From: Pyxidicoccus trucidator
Lineage (GTDB): Bacteria; Myxococcota; Myxococcia; Myxococcales; Myxococcaceae
Assembly (NCBI RefSeq): GCF_010894435.1
Contig: NZ_JAAIXZ010000001.1
Location: forward strand, 1,456,322-1,520,321
Reading direction: 5' to 3'
DNA: 64,000 nt
Shown: piece after piece, positions 25,166-35,328 of the stretch
How positions within the stretch are numbered: position 1 is the first letter of the stretch
Layout of the letters: every line of letters begins with the position of its first letter
The notes under the pieces: generated by a model
The model's database searches: none
The model's input: the letters and a program-made list of their open reading frames with translations, nothing else
Told to the model about the DNA's origin: nothing
Position numbers and translations under genes: made by a program

Positions 25166-27508
25166 TCAGTCTTTCGAGTGCGCCTCCTCGCGCGCCAGCA
25201 GCGCCCGCAGCACGCGCTCTCCCGTGGCCGGTATCTGATTCACGCACGCGCCCGTGGCGTGGCGGATGGCATTGCAGACGGCGGGCGCCACGCCCACCAC
25301 GCCGGCCTCGGCGACGCCCTTGGCACCGAACGGCCCGGGCCCGAAGGCGTGCTCCAGCAGGATGGGATGGATGGCGACGGGCACGTCGAGCGCGCCCGGC
25401 ACCTTGTAGCCACTCATGGAGGGATTGACGAGGTGGCCGTCCTTCCACACCAGCTCCTCGGTCAGCGCGTAGCCGAGCCCCTGGACGAAGCCGCCCTGCA
25501 CCTGTCCCTCGGCCGCCGCGGGGTTGAGCGCTCGGCCCACGTCGTGGACGCTCCAGGCCTCGAGTAGCTCCACCTTGCCGGTCAGCTCATCCACTTCGAC
25601 CTCGGCCACCTGCACGCCGAAGATGAAGAAGCCATTGCCCATGGAGGGCAGCCCCTCCACCGTCGTGCGGCGCGTGTCGAGCTGCCACGCGGGAAACAGC
25701 CACCGGGCCGTGGCGACGATGGGCCCACCCTCGACATAGAGGGCGCGGCCGGCGATGGCTCCGAAGGAGACGGACACCCCTGGCTCCCCCCGGACGCCCA
25801 CGAGCCCACCGGGCCTCAGCTCGAGCACCCTCACGGGACGTTCGAGAATCGCGCCGGCGTGCTCGAAGAGCTGCTCACGGACCTGCTCGCACGCCTGGGC
25901 GATGACGTGGCCCACGGTGAAGGTGGTGCGCGTGCCTCCGGTGCACCAGTCATACGGAGACGTGTCCGTGTCGGGACGGCTGAAGTGGAGCTGCTCCAGG
26001 GACAGCCCCAGCGCGCCCGCCGCGACCTGCGCGAGCGCCGTGTCCGAGCCCTGGCCGGTGTCCACCGCGCCAGTCATGACGTTGACGGTGCCATCCTCGT
26101 TGAGCCGGACGGTGGCGCTGGAGCCCAGCAGCCCGGACACGTGGCCGATGGCCGCCACGCCGATGCCGCGCCGCTTTCCGGGTGACGGGATGGCCGGGCG
26201 CTCCCGCCGACGGTGCCAGTCCGAGGCCTCGCGGGCCTTCTCCAGACAGGCGCGCAGCGTGCCGCTCTCCACCGGCGCACCGCCCAGCCACTTCTCCCCG
26301 GTCTCCAGTGCGTTGCGGAGCCTCAGCTCGATGGGGTCCATGCCCAGCGCCTCGGCGAGCCTGTCCACCTGAATCTCACTGGCGAAGTGGACCTGCGGGT
26401 TGCCGAAGCCCCGGAACGCGCCGGCCCGGAGCTTGTTGGTGTAGACGCTGAAGCACTCCACGTCGACGTGGGGGATGCGGTACGGCCCGCGCGCGAAGTA
26501 GCTGCCAATCGCCGCGACGAAGGGCCCGTCGTCCGCGTAGGCCCCGGTGTCGTAGTGGATGCGGACCTGGCGGGCGAGGATGCGCCCATCTCTCGTCGCG
26601 CCCGTGCGCATGTGGATGCGGGCCGCGTGGCGCGAGCGCATCATCCGCATGTCGTCCGTGCGGGAGAAGGTCAGCCGCACCGGCGCGCCGGCCGCCTTCG
26701 CCAGCGCGGCGGTGATGGGCTGGTTGGTGGACTCCACCTTGCCGCCGAACGCGCCGCCCACCCGGGGCACCAGGACGCGGATGCGGGACATGGGCACGGC
26801 CAGCGCCTCGGCGGTGATGGCCTGCACCCGGAACGCCGTCTGCGTCGAGGTGTGGATGGTGACTCTGCCGCTGTCGGGGTCCACCGCCGCCAGCGTGGTG
26901 CACGGCTCCAGGTAGATGTGCTGCTGCGCGGGCGTCTCGTAGACGTCCTCGATGATGGCGTGGCACCGCTCCCACATCCGCGCGGGCTCGCCCTCCACCA
27001 GCCGGATGTGCGTGGCGAGGTTGGGATGGCCGGGGCCGCGCGGCGCATGAAGCACGGGCGCATCTGGAAGCAGTGCCTTCTCGACGTCGAAGACCGCGGG
27101 GAGGACCTCGTACCGGATGTCGATGAGCTCGAGCGCCCTGCGGGCCGTCGGCAGGTCCACCGCGGCGACGGCGGCCACGGGCTCGCCCGCGTAGCGGACC
27201 TTGCCCCGCGCGAGCAGCGGCTGGTCCTTGATGACGGGGCCGATGTCGACAGGGGGCAGGTCCTCGGCGGTGAGCACCGCACGGACGCCGGGCAGCGCCT
27301 TCGCCCGCGAGGTGTCATACGACAGGATGCGGGCATGGGGATGCGGGCTGCCCAGCAGCGCGCCATGCAGCATGCCGGGGAGGACCAGGTCGTCGGTGTA
27401 GAGCGCGCGCCCCGTCACCTTCTCGCGCGCGTCCGTCTTCGGCACGGACTGCCCCAGGACTTCGCCCACGGGCTCCGGCCCGGGCTTCGGCTTCGCGTCG
27501 TGGCTCAT
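25166..27508 (-). CDS. Xanthine dehydrogenase-family molybdopterin-binding subunit
   Basis: 780 residues, the usual size of the large subunit. Recognisable elements are the N-terminal a/b hammerhead ([20 protein letters not shown]), the GGAFGGK loop, the active-site loop [10 protein letters not shown], a GQGSDT molybdopterin contact and, near the end, GVAEAGVVG with the base-catalyst glutamate. The loop is of the xanthine/aldehyde type and not the CO-dehydrogenase AYxCSFR, so a hydroxylase of an aldehyde, purine or N-heterocycle is likely. It overlaps the 2Fe-2S gene by four bases (ATGA). No XdhC-like maturation gene is visible nearby. Confidence 0.92.
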   Translation of the reverse strand: MSHDAKPKPGPEPVGEVLGQSVPKTDAREKVTGRALYTDDLVLPGMLHGALLGSPHPHARILSYDTSRAKALPGVRAVLTAEDLPPVDIGPVIKDQPLLARGKVRYAGEPVAAVAAVDLPTARRALELIDIRYEVLPAVFDVEKALLPDAPVLHAPRGPGHPNLATHIRLVEGEPARMWERCHAIIEDVYETPAQQHIYLEPCTTLAAVDPDSGRVTIHTSTQTAFRVQAITAEALAVPMSRIRVLVPRVGGAFGGKVESTNQPITAALAKAAGAPVRLTFSRTDDMRMMRSRHAARIHMRTGATRDGRILARQVRIHYDTGAYADDGPFVAAIGSYFARGPYRIPHVDVECFSVYTNKLRAGAFRGFGNPQVHFASEIQVDRLAEALGMDPIELRLRNALETGEKWLGGAPVESGTLRACLEKAREASDWHRRRERPAIPSPGKRRGIGVAAIGHVSGLLGSSATVRLNEDGTVNVMTGAVDTGQGSDTALAQVAAGALGLSLEQLHFSRPDTDTSPYDWCTGGTRTTFTVGHVIAQACEQVREQLFEHAGAILERPVRVLELRPGGLVGVRGEPGVSVSFGAIAGRALYVEGGPIVATARWLFPAWQLDTRRTTVEGLPSMGNGFFIFGVQVAEVEVDELTGKVELLEAWSVHDVGRALNPAAAEGQVQGGFVQGLGYALTEELVWKDGHLVNPSMSGYKVPGALDVPVAIHPILLEHAFGPGPFGAKGVAEAGVVGVAPAVCNAIRHATGACVNQIPATGERVLRALLAREEAHSKD

Positions 27509-27975
27509 GGACGCCCTCCCACCGAGGCAATGGCCTCCACGACGCGGGCATAGCCCGAGCACCGGCACACGTTGCTTCCCAGCGCGTGGCGGACTTCCTC
27601 CACCGTGGGTGCTGGGTTGTGGTCGAGCAGCGCCTTCGCGGCGAGGACGATGCCGGACATGCAGAAGCCACACTGCACCGCGCCGTGCTGGACCAGGGCC
27701 CGCTGTACCGGGTGGAGCTCGCCGCCCGTCTCGAGACCTTCGACGGTGGTGATGGCGCGACCGCTCAGCCGCGCCGGCAGGGACAGGCACGAGAGCACGG
27801 GCAGGCCCTCCACCAGGACGGTGCAGGCCCCACAGTCGCCCGCGTCGCAACCGCGCCGGGTGCCCGTCGCGCGCAACTCCTCGCGCAGCACGTCCAGCAG
27901 CGTCCGCTCCGGGGCCACCGAGAGCGCGTGGGTCTTGCCATTGACGTTGAGGGAGACGGAGACCTTGTCAGACAT
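27505..27975 (-). CDS. 2Fe-2S subunit of molybdenum hydroxylase
   Basis: 156 residues. Two iron-sulfur sites are complete: a plant-ferredoxin type site with C43, C48, C51 and C63 ([10 protein letters not shown]), and a helical-domain site with C102, C105, C137 and C139 (CGFC and CRC). It carries electrons from the molybdopterin subunit to the FAD subunit. Its start overlaps the end of the FAD gene by eight bases, and its stop overlaps the large-subunit start. Confidence 0.95.
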   Translation of the reverse strand: MSDKVSVSLNVNGKTHALSVAPERTLLDVLREELRATGTRRGCDAGDCGACTVLVEGLPVLSCLSLPARLSGRAITTVEGLETGGELHPVQRALVQHGAVQCGFCMSGIVLAAKALLDHNPAPTVEEVRHALGSNVCRCSGYARVVEAIASVGGRP

Positions 27976-28816
27976 GGGCGCGCTCCCGGGCCTGGGACAG
28001 GGCGCGGCCGAGCAGGCGCGGGATGAGCATGCGCCGGTACTCCGCCGAGCCACGAACATCATCGAGGGGTGCGGAGCTGTCGGCGAGGAGGCGCCCCGCC
28101 GCGGCCACGGCCCCGGGCTCCAGCCGCGTGCCCACGAGCCGGGCGTCCGCCGCGTCCACGTGGAGCGGCACCGGCCCGCACGAGCCCAGCACGACGCGCG
28201 CGTAGCGGCACGTGTCCCTGTCCATGGCGAGGACCAGCGACACGGACACCGTGGGGTAGTCGGCGACCACGCGGCTGTACCGGAGGTGGTGGCCCACCGC
28301 GCCGTCCACGCCCCGGGGGATGAGGACACGCGTGACGAGCTCGCCGGGGGCCAGGGACGTCTGGAAGGCCCCCACGAGGAGCGACTCGACAGGGACGGTC
28401 CTCCGGCCGGAGGCCCCCGCGACTTCCACACGGGCCGAGGCCGCGACCAGGGCCACGGGCAGCTCCGTCTGCGGGTCGGCGAGGCACACGGAGCCACCCA
28501 GGGTGGCCATGTTGCGGATGGCGGGGTGCGCGAGCTGGCCCGCCGCGTGGCGAACCACTGACATGGCCCCGCACAGGCGAGCCTCGGCCGCGACGGTGCG
28601 GTGCGTGGACATGGCGCCCAGCCAGAGTCCCTCCGCGGTCTCCGTGGTGGTGGCCAACTCCGGGATGCGGTGCAGGCTGACCAGCATCCCGGGCGCGACC
28701 TGGCCCGCGTTCATCTTCGACACCAGCGAGGCGCCCCCTGCCAGGCAGCGCGCTCCTGCAGTGGTGGCGAGGAGCGACAGCCCCTCCTCCACCGTCTGCG
28801 GCTCCGCATATCTCAT
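27968..28816 (-). CDS. FAD-binding subunit of molybdenum hydroxylase
   Basis: 282 residues from the ATG at 28816 (MRYAEPQ). The FAD-binding motif appears as CLAGGASL and the second as [10 protein letters not shown], with DPQTELPVA following, as in CoxM/XdhA-type medium subunits. It is the first gene of the three-gene operon, whose order FAD, 2Fe-2S, molybdopterin is common. The promoter must lie in the 268-base gap shared with the divergent Tad-like cluster. Confidence 0.93.
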   Translation of the reverse strand: MRYAEPQTVEEGLSLLATTAGARCLAGGASLVSKMNAGQVAPGMLVSLHRIPELATTTETAEGLWLGAMSTHRTVAAEARLCGAMSVVRHAAGQLAHPAIRNMATLGGSVCLADPQTELPVALVAASARVEVAGASGRRTVPVESLLVGAFQTSLAPGELVTRVLIPRGVDGAVGHHLRYSRVVADYPTVSVSLVLAMDRDTCRYARVVLGSCGPVPLHVDAADARLVGTRLEPGAVAAAGRLLADSSAPLDDVRGSAEYRRMLIPRLLGRALSQARERAHV

Positions 28817-29084
28817 CGCGTCCCCATGAAGGCCCCAGGCCACTGAAAGGCCATTGTAACACAGCTACCGACAGGCCCCGGGCAGGGAACAGGCTCCTTG
28901 TCCCCACATCTGCCCCCGCAGCCAAAACCCGGAGCAGACATTGAACGAACATTCGACTGTCGGCCGCACGACAGGAAAGACAGACAAAAAGGCATCCACT
29001 CCAAACCATTGCAGTACAATCGTAGCCAGGCTTCAGGAAGCAATCGGACCTAAGGGCAATCCACTACACGCGCTTGAGAGGCCC

Positions 29085-29900
29085 ATGTACCCGCATCGCC
29101 CACCCAATTCCTGTCAAGCAGGCCAGGCCGCGGTCGAGACCGCGCTCGTGGTGCCGATGATGGTGTTCTTCGTGCTGGGCATCATCCAGCTCGGCATGGT
29201 GCACCACGCCCGGCTGATGACCGAATACGGTGCCTACCGAGCCGTGCGGGCCGGCATCGTCAATCATGGCGACTGCACCATCATGGAAAAAGCCGCGCTA
29301 GCGGCCTTGCTCCCCACCCTCGCGCCTCTCCCTGACGAAATTGGCCGAGTCGACACCCTCGACAAGGCGATGAATGTCCACAGATTGTATGTCCAGGAAC
29401 TCCGCATTCGGAAGAATGGATTCTATAGCGACGGCCCTCTGCCGCTTTTCCGGGTCCAGGTCGTCAACCCGAAGCTGAGTGACCTCGAGGGTCTCTTTGG
29501 AATCTATGGCTCCCATATGGGGACGATGGAGATCGACTACGACGATGTCCGGGATGACCGGGTCATCGAGGCGAACCTGCTGACCATCCGGCTGACCTAC
29601 TTCTACGAATTGCGCATCCCTTTCGCGAACTGGCAGCTCCACACCTTCTATATGGGACGTGAGTTCCTGGATGAACTACGCGGGTTGCAGTTCGAGAACC
29701 AGCGTGTGGGTGGGCAGACAGCCACCGACTATCTGGAGGGCCGCGGCGCCACCAGGGACACGGACCATCGCGTCCTGGCGGAGCTGGCCGGCAAGGGGCT
29801 CTTCGTCATGCCGCTCATATCGACCTGGTCCATGCGAATGCAGTCCAACCTTCTCAACAACAACCAGTACGGACCCGGCAGATGCGCCACCGACAGCTGA
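29085..29900 (+). CDS. TadE-like pseudopilin
   Basis: 271 residues. A short basic leader is followed by the pilin-like QAAVETALVVPMMVFFVLGI helix with the glutamate at position 5 of the hydrophobic segment, the TadE hallmark; processing by a prepilin peptidase is expected just before it. The rest is a soluble domain of mixed charge. The ATG at 29085 is preceded by GAGAGG. It opens a run of five same-strand genes whose base composition is clearly lower in GC than the surroundings. No Tad ATPase or secretin is in the window. Confidence 0.75.
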   Translation: MYPHRPPNSCQAGQAAVETALVVPMMVFFVLGIIQLGMVHHARLMTEYGAYRAVRAGIVNHGDCTIMEKAALAALLPTLAPLPDEIGRVDTLDKAMNVHRLYVQELRIRKNGFYSDGPLPLFRVQVVNPKLSDLEGLFGIYGSHMGTMEIDYDDVRDDRVIEANLLTIRLTYFYELRIPFANWQLHTFYMGREFLDELRGLQFENQRVGGQTATDYLEGRGATRDTDHRVLAELAGKGLFVMPLISTWSMRMQSNLLNNNQYGPGRCATDS

Positions 29901-29930
29901 GTCGGCGGTAGCCACGAACGGGGAACGAAA

Positions 29931-31586
29931 ATGTTCCATATTCTCCGAAGGATGCGCCGTGACGAGCGTGGCCAGGCCATGGTCATTGGCGTCGTAGCCA
30001 TGTTGGTGCTGGCCGTCAGTGTGATGGCTTCGGTCAGCATCGGGCATGGCGTCTACGAGAAGATCAAGCTCCAGGATGCAGCCGACGCACAGGCTTACTC
30101 TCTCGCCGTCAAGGAGGCACGGGCCTACAACTTCCTGGCGTACACCAACCGCGCCATGATCGTTCACTACTCGGCCATGCTCACGGTGATGTCCTTCGTG
30201 AGCCATGCAGTGTACCTGGAGCAAACAGTCGGTGGAGCGGCCAGCCAACTCAGGGTCATCCCGGGATTGGGAGCCATCTTCGCTGGGGTAGCAGCAGCCA
30301 TCAAAGCCTGGCGAAGGACGGTGGACGCCTTCGCCAGCATCCTCATTCCAGTCCTGACGCAGCTCAACATCGCGCTCTGGATTGCACAGGAAGCCATGCT
30401 CTACGGCACGCTCCTCGACCTGCTTACCCGGGCCGATGCCGACGGCGTCCTCAAGCGTACGGATCCAAAAGCCCAACCAGGCTTCGCGATGAACTCCGGG
30501 CATCCCTACCCGACCAACCTGGCGCAGGCTGCAAATGAAGGCGTTGACCACTCGAACCTGAAGAACTTCCTTCACATCATGGATGACGGTCCCAAAAGCA
30601 GTGACCCAAGCTTTGACCTGACCGACCCGACAGGCCTCCGCATGCGCGCCAGACTCCTGCGGGACAACGCCCTGTCCGACCCGGACATGGCCAAGTACCG
30701 ACTGCTGATGGGCAACCTCGCCAACTCTGTCCGACGTGAGTGGACGGCGGTGGGTACGGGCCCGCTTCTCATCGGGCGCAAGTGGGATTTCGAGATGTGC
30801 CTCCTGATTGGCCAACTCCGTATCGAAAAAACGGCAGACAGTCAGCTCAAGAGCTTCTCCGAGAGCTTCGAAGGGAACCGCAAGGACCAGCTCTTCGCAT
30901 CGGATGACATCAAGATTGAGGTGCGCCCTGGCTGCTCCGGCCTCTTCGATTACAAGACTGTTTTCGAGCTCCGGTTCCGGGCGACCGCGGATGCACGTGG
31001 CGGCTTCCACCAGGAGAACGGCGGGCGCAAGACGACGCGCCACCATGAATGGCGGGGCATCACTCCCTTCTTGACCTCGGACACGAGCTTCGTCAGGCCC
31101 TCGCAGAATCACTTCGGCTACCCGTGCAACGTCATCCTCCTGTCCAAGGACATGGGCGCCAGACCGACTCCAACCGACGGTGACACGTCCAAGAAGGCCA
31201 AGGTCTTCCAGATGGGCAACCTTTCGAGGAATGCCTTCATGGCGGGGCATGGGACAGGCAAATGGGACGACAGCCAGGAGGAAGTGGGCGGAGGCTTCCT
31301 CGACATGACCTGGAAGAACGTTGGAGGCATCTACATGGACAATGGCTCGGTGGACGGCGACGCCTCGGACTTCCGTGCGAAGACGAAAGGAATGATGGCG
31401 ATGGCGGTAGGCCGTGCCATCTACCACCGCCCCGGTGACTGGAAGGAAGAGCCCAATTTCTTCAATCCACTCTGGACGGCACGCCTGGCCCCGGTGAAGA
31501 CACACTGGGAAAAAGAGGCCCTCAGTCAGATGGTCCCGGAATGGGAATTCAGTCAGCACTGGTTCGGCGACGCCCTCAACTACTGA
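29931..31586 (+). CDS. TadG-like Flp pilus-assembly protein
   Basis: 551 residues. It begins with a basic stretch and RGQAMVIGVVAMLVLAVSVM, the single N-terminal helix of the TadE/G-like family (putative Flp pilus-assembly). The sequence continues with DAADAQAYSLAVKEARAYNF, typical of the helix that follows in TadG proteins, and a further hydrophobic region at about 80-130. The large C-terminal part is unrecognised and has no von Willebrand A motif. It lies 30 bases after the TadE-like gene, presumably in the same transcript. Confidence 0.75.
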   Translation: MFHILRRMRRDERGQAMVIGVVAMLVLAVSVMASVSIGHGVYEKIKLQDAADAQAYSLAVKEARAYNFLAYTNRAMIVHYSAMLTVMSFVSHAVYLEQTVGGAASQLRVIPGLGAIFAGVAAAIKAWRRTVDAFASILIPVLTQLNIALWIAQEAMLYGTLLDLLTRADADGVLKRTDPKAQPGFAMNSGHPYPTNLAQAANEGVDHSNLKNFLHIMDDGPKSSDPSFDLTDPTGLRMRARLLRDNALSDPDMAKYRLLMGNLANSVRREWTAVGTGPLLIGRKWDFEMCLLIGQLRIEKTADSQLKSFSESFEGNRKDQLFASDDIKIEVRPGCSGLFDYKTVFELRFRATADARGGFHQENGGRKTTRHHEWRGITPFLTSDTSFVRPSQNHFGYPCNVILLSKDMGARPTPTDGDTSKKAKVFQMGNLSRNAFMAGHGTGKWDDSQEEVGGGFLDMTWKNVGGIYMDNGSVDGDASDFRAKTKGMMAMAVGRAIYHRPGDWKEEPNFFNPLWTARLAPVKTHWEKEALSQMVPEWEFSQHWFGDALNY

Positions 31587-31596
31587 CGGAGATGTC

Positions 31597-32790
31597 ATGC
31601 GACGACGTCCCCCCCCGCTCCCACGCCGCCTGGGCCGGAGTAGGTGCAACGCCAGGCGCTCACGGTCCTCGCGCGGCGCGGCAACGGTCGAGCTTGCCTT
31701 GTTGGCCCCCTTGCTGCTGGTTCTGGTCCTCTGGGCCAACTACTTCTGGGAGGTACAGCGTGCCCAGCTCAAAGCGACGGAGCTCGCCCGCTTCGTGGCG
31801 TTCGAGCGGACGGTTCGCCCCGATGTTGACGCCATCGCCGCCGAAGCTCACGAGCGCTACAAGGATCTCGACGGCTCCACGAAGACGGGGGCACTGGGGA
31901 TGGGCTATCGCAACCGGCTCAGCGTCAGCGTGAAAGCCCAGGACACCGCGGCTCCGCTCACCCACACATCTCTGACAGCCTCAGGAGCAGTCGCGGGAAT
32001 CAGCAGCATGGCAGGTACTGCCTTGCGGACCCTTGGAGAGACTCCGGATGATGTCGCCAGGAAGATGGGACTGGACACCCGGAGAGGGGCCGTCGAGGTG
32101 GAGGTCCAACTGGTTGTCGAGAATGGCATCATTCCCTACTTCATTGCCCTCTACACCACGGGCTTCATGGGTCAGGAGTTGAATCTCAAGTTTACCGAGC
32201 GCTTTCTTCTCTTCCATGACACGTGGCGCGCGTGGGAATACCGAGACCACCCGGGCGACACCCTTCGGCGGGTCGAGCAGCATACGCACGCTCGCATCAC
32301 CCATGGGTCTTCCGGTGGACCTATCGTCTACGCCGGCGTTGGCTCGGGACCCGCGGGGGGTGGGCAACGCGCCATTGATGGCGTGCTCACGACCTTGAGA
32401 CTGGATACGCCCTTCTCAGCGACCTACATCCGCGATTCGGTGCTGATCAAGAACGTCCCTGATGAAGGCAAGTTCGAAGCAGCGACAGGTACTCGCACGG
32501 CGCCTGGAGACATCTTGCAGGCAGCCTATTGGGTGAACGATGAAGACTGGTGCTTCGGCACCTGCGAGCCCAGGACCATCCAGCATAAGAGAGGCCTCAT
32601 CAACGGTGCAGGTCGCGGCGACAACTGGCCGATGCGTGCCTACAACTGCCGAGGACCGTACTTTCAGGGCGCAACGAAGTCCGAGGCGCCGGAAGCGCTC
32701 TACTCAGAATCTTCGGATGCTCATGACCCACCACCGGCTGTGCCTCCAGGCGATTACCACAACTATGGAGGAGCCGCATGCGCGCCTTAG
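31597..32790 (+). CDS. Second TadE-like pseudopilin
   Basis: 397 residues. A 27-residue Arg-rich leader precedes GAATVELALLAPLLLVLVLW, again with the pilin-type glutamate five residues into the helix. The extracytoplasmic domain is long and contains few cysteines until its C-terminal third (CFGTCEPR), where a disulfide is possible. It starts ten bases after the stop of the TadG-like gene. Confidence 0.72.
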   Translation: MRRRPPPLPRRLGRSRCNARRSRSSRGAATVELALLAPLLLVLVLWANYFWEVQRAQLKATELARFVAFERTVRPDVDAIAAEAHERYKDLDGSTKTGALGMGYRNRLSVSVKAQDTAAPLTHTSLTASGAVAGISSMAGTALRTLGETPDDVARKMGLDTRRGAVEVEVQLVVENGIIPYFIALYTTGFMGQELNLKFTERFLLFHDTWRAWEYRDHPGDTLRRVEQHTHARITHGSSGGPIVYAGVGSGPAGGGQRAIDGVLTTLRLDTPFSATYIRDSVLIKNVPDEGKFEAATGTRTAPGDILQAAYWVNDEDWCFGTCEPRTIQHKRGLINGAGRGDNWPMRAYNCRGPYFQGATKSEAPEALYSESSDAHDPPPAVPPGDYHNYGGAACAP

Positions 32791-32827
32791 TCCCCGTGCT
32801 CCTCGTTCGCCCTGAGGTGAAAGGCAC

Positions 32828-33679
32828 ATGAAGTGGCGCTCGGACCGAACAGGCAGCGTGATGCGGTTGGTCGGACTTGGAACCCTGTTGTTGCTGGTCA
32901 CTGTCGCGGCCACGCTCCGTGAGCCCCCACACGAGGCCCCGCCCCCGACCCTGCCATCTCCACCCGGAGGGCTTCCCCAGGTAGCGCCCGTTCCGAAGGC
33001 AGGGACGGGACGTATCCAGAGCCTGTTCCCCGTCTTTCCCCGGACCACATTCATCCCCATGGGACAGATGGAAGCCAACGGCAACCCTCTGGAGATGGCT
33101 TATTTCGAGACTCCGACAGCCCCTGGAGAAGTGCTGGAGTTCTACGCCCGGGAGTTCCGTCGGAGAGGCCACCGCGTCGCCAATCAGCCGGATGGCACCG
33201 GAGGCGGAGCGGTGAACTACTATGACACGGCCCGGGGCTCGCTCGTCTCCGTCACCGCCATCGGTGTGGGCGGAAAGCAGCCCAGGACCATGGTCTTCCC
33301 TTCCATCATCGAGGCGCCCCAGGGCATCCACCTTCACGGGAGCGCCCCGACGTCGCTCCCCCGCCCTCCCGGTGCCATGACCGTCATGAGGCTGGATGAC
33401 CGCGGCACGGGGCCCTCCCAGGGCAGTATCACCCTCACCGAGCTCGCCCAGGGAACCCCGCGAATGCTCGCCGACTTCTACCAGGAGCAGCTCTTAAGCC
33501 GTGGCTATGCCCCCGTGCAGACCGAGACCCGCTCCGCCGCGCACGGCGTGGAGTTGCGCGTCTTCGAACGACCCGGGGAACGACTCTCACTCGCCCTCTC
33601 ACCTGTCACCAAGGAAGGCCGACCCGAATCCCTCATCACAGCGGTTGTCGAGGACACCGCGAGCCCCAAGGAAGAATGA
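32828..33679 (+). CDS. Exported protein with two repeated modules in the Tad-like cluster
   Basis: 283 residues. An N-terminal membrane anchor (VGLGTLLLLVTVAATL) and a Pro-rich linker lead to two related modules. Each has a helix with the pattern (P/T)P..(V/M)L.(E/D)FY..(E/Q)..RG followed by strands, near residues 97-112 and 215-232. This suggests a duplicated periplasmic domain. The stop overlaps the first possible ATG of the next gene. I recognise no family; a structural or assembly role in the Tad-like apparatus is inferred from position. Confidence 0.65.
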   Translation: MKWRSDRTGSVMRLVGLGTLLLLVTVAATLREPPHEAPPPTLPSPPGGLPQVAPVPKAGTGRIQSLFPVFPRTTFIPMGQMEANGNPLEMAYFETPTAPGEVLEFYAREFRRRGHRVANQPDGTGGGAVNYYDTARGSLVSVTAIGVGGKQPRTMVFPSIIEAPQGIHLHGSAPTSLPRPPGAMTVMRLDDRGTGPSQGSITLTELAQGTPRMLADFYQEQLLSRGYAPVQTETRSAAHGVELRVFERPGERLSLALSPVTKEGRPESLITAVVEDTASPKEE

Positions 33680-33681
33680 CC

Positions 33682-33882
33682 ATGCCCACATGGACTTCAC
33701 ATACCTGGCGTTGGATGCGACGCTCCCGTTCCAGGGGACAGGCTGCGACGGAGTTCACCCTGCTGCTGATGTCGCTCCTGCTCATCGGGTTCGGCATCGA
33801 CGCCTTCGCGCCCGACATGTTCGCGGCTTTCACCATCTACGTGCGCGGCTTCTATCTCGTGCTCGGGTACCCGCTGGGTTGA
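33682..33882 (+). CDS. Short pilin-like membrane protein
   Basis: 66 residues. A basic leader (RRSRSRG) precedes QAATEFTLLLMSLLLIGF, a pilin-type helix with glutamate at position 5. A short tail ends the protein, as in a Flp-type major pilin or minor pseudopilin. Two starts are possible: ATG at 33676, overlapping the previous stop (ATGA), or ATG at 33682, which sits seven bases from AAGGAAG and was preferred. Last gene of the cluster. Confidence 0.65.
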   Translation: MPTWTSHTWRWMRRSRSRGQAATEFTLLLMSLLLIGFGIDAFAPDMFAAFTIYVRGFYLVLGYPLG

Positions 33883-33896
33883 GCGGCCCCGGCACC

Positions 33897-34646
33897 TCAC
33901 TGTCCCGGCACGCGGGGAATGGCGATGGGCACGGTGCCCAGCTCGGGGCGGGCGCCGGTGCCCGTCTTCCGCGCCACCCAGGTGACCTCGGCCTCCCGGA
34001 CGGACTCCACGCCGAACACCGGCACCTTCTGCGTGGAGACCACCACCACCGTCCCGCCCTGCTCCCGCCGGAAGGTGCGCTGGCGCACCCTTCCCGCGAA
34101 GGCGCCTGTCCGCAGCTCGGTGTCCTTCTCCACCACCGGAGCGCCGCGCAGCTCGGGCTGGTCCACATACAGGTCCACGGGGATGGAGATGGGTGCGTTG
34201 GGAGGGACGGAGACGGCCAGCCGTTCAACCATGGGGCGCGCACCGCCGACGACCCAGACCACCACCAGCGTGCGCGGCGTCGTGCCGTAGTCGAGCTCCA
34301 CCTGATACAGCAGGCTGCCATCCTCGCGTCGCGACTCTCCCACGACGGCGGCCCGCACGGGGAAGCGTCCCTGCTTCGAGCTGAACTCGTACTCCACCCA
34401 GGTGCCGACCACGGGCTGGAACTCTCCGTAGAGCAGCGGTGGAGGAACCAGGGCCCGCGCCTCGGCCAGGCGGGAGGGGTCCACGACGGTGCCCCCATCC
34501 GCCTGAGCCGTCATGCCGGCATCGGCGACGGCGCCCGGAGCGGCAATGACTGGCGCCGCCTCCTGCGCTCCACCGTCAGCGGCCAGCGCTGTCACGGCGA
34601 CAAGCAACAGATTGCAGCAACACACGACAGTCGGAAGGCGGGCCAT
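33897..34646 (-). CDS. Exported hypothetical protein, paralogue of divergent neighbour
   Basis: 249 residues. A signal peptide (cysteine cluster and LLLVAVTALA) is followed by an Ala/Asp-rich linker and a single beta-rich domain containing WVEYEFSSKQGRFPVRAAVV. The domain resembles that of the divergent gene at 34735 (same G-W-x-x-Y start and alternating strands), so the two are probably paralogues. No ribosome site is obvious at the chosen ATG. It converges on the Tad-like cluster. Confidence 0.65.
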   Translation of the reverse strand: MARLPTVVCCCNLLLVAVTALAADGGAQEAAPVIAAPGAVADAGMTAQADGGTVVDPSRLAEARALVPPPLLYGEFQPVVGTWVEYEFSSKQGRFPVRAAVVGESRREDGSLLYQVELDYGTTPRTLVVVWVVGGARPMVERLAVSVPPNAPISIPVDLYVDQPELRGAPVVEKDTELRTGAFAGRVRQRTFRREQGGTVVVVSTQKVPVFGVESVREAEVTWVARKTGTGARPELGTVPIAIPRVPGQ

Positions 34647-34734
34647 GGAGGCAACACTATTCGTCCCCTTCCCGCCACAGGACAAGGGTGATGTCTCGGA
34701 TTCGGGTCTCCAACACGACACAACGGGAGTGCGC

Positions 34735-35325
34735 ATGAGCAGGGCATGGGCCGTCTTGGTGGTACTGCTGTGCCTCCTGGCCTCACCGGTGCGCGCCCAG
34801 GAGGGCTCCACGGCGGGCATGCTCGGGCTGCCGCTCGTCATCCGCGAAGGCGGCTGGGCCCGCTACGTGACGGAGTCCTCGACCGGGCCCACGCAGTTGG
34901 TGTTCAAGGTCGGCGCGCGTGGGAAGTACGGCGGCCGGAGCGGCCGGTGGCTCATCCTCGAAGTCGAGGTGCCCTCCACGGGGCGCGTCGCCCTCCATTT
35001 CCTCGTCGAAGGGGAGCGCTTCACGGCCGACAAGGTGCTCCTGCTGCGCACGGTGGTCCCCGGTCAGGCGCCCCGCGACTCTCCGGATGCGTTCGCGGGG
35101 GCGAAGAAGCCGCCCCGGCAGCCCCGCCTGCTCCGGCAGGGCACGGAGACCGTGGCCGGCCGGAAGCTCGACGTGACGGAGTACTCCTATCCGGAAGGGC
35201 TCACCGCGGAGTGGTCTCCCTCGGTGCCCGTGCTGGGACTGGTCCGCGTCTCCGGGCCCCAGCCCTTCCAGCTCATCGCCTTCGGCGTGGGGGGCGACCC
35301 CTGGAAGGGAGTGGCGCAGCCGTAG
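34735..35325 (+). CDS. Exported hypothetical protein
   Basis: 196 residues with a clear cleavable signal peptide (VLLCLLASPVRAQ). The mature protein starts GGWARYVTESSTGPTQLVF and is almost entirely beta-strand, suggesting a lipid- or carbohydrate-binding barrel in the periplasm. GGGAG lies five bases before the ATG. It is divergent from its probable paralogue at 33897, with an 88-base shared promoter gap, which suggests linked regulation. Function unknown. Confidence 0.7.
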   Translation: MSRAWAVLVVLLCLLASPVRAQEGSTAGMLGLPLVIREGGWARYVTESSTGPTQLVFKVGARGKYGGRSGRWLILEVEVPSTGRVALHFLVEGERFTADKVLLLRTVVPGQAPRDSPDAFAGAKKPPRQPRLLRQGTETVAGRKLDVTEYSYPEGLTAEWSPSVPVLGLVRVSGPQPFQLIAFGVGGDPWKGVAQP

Positions 35326-35328
35326 GTA

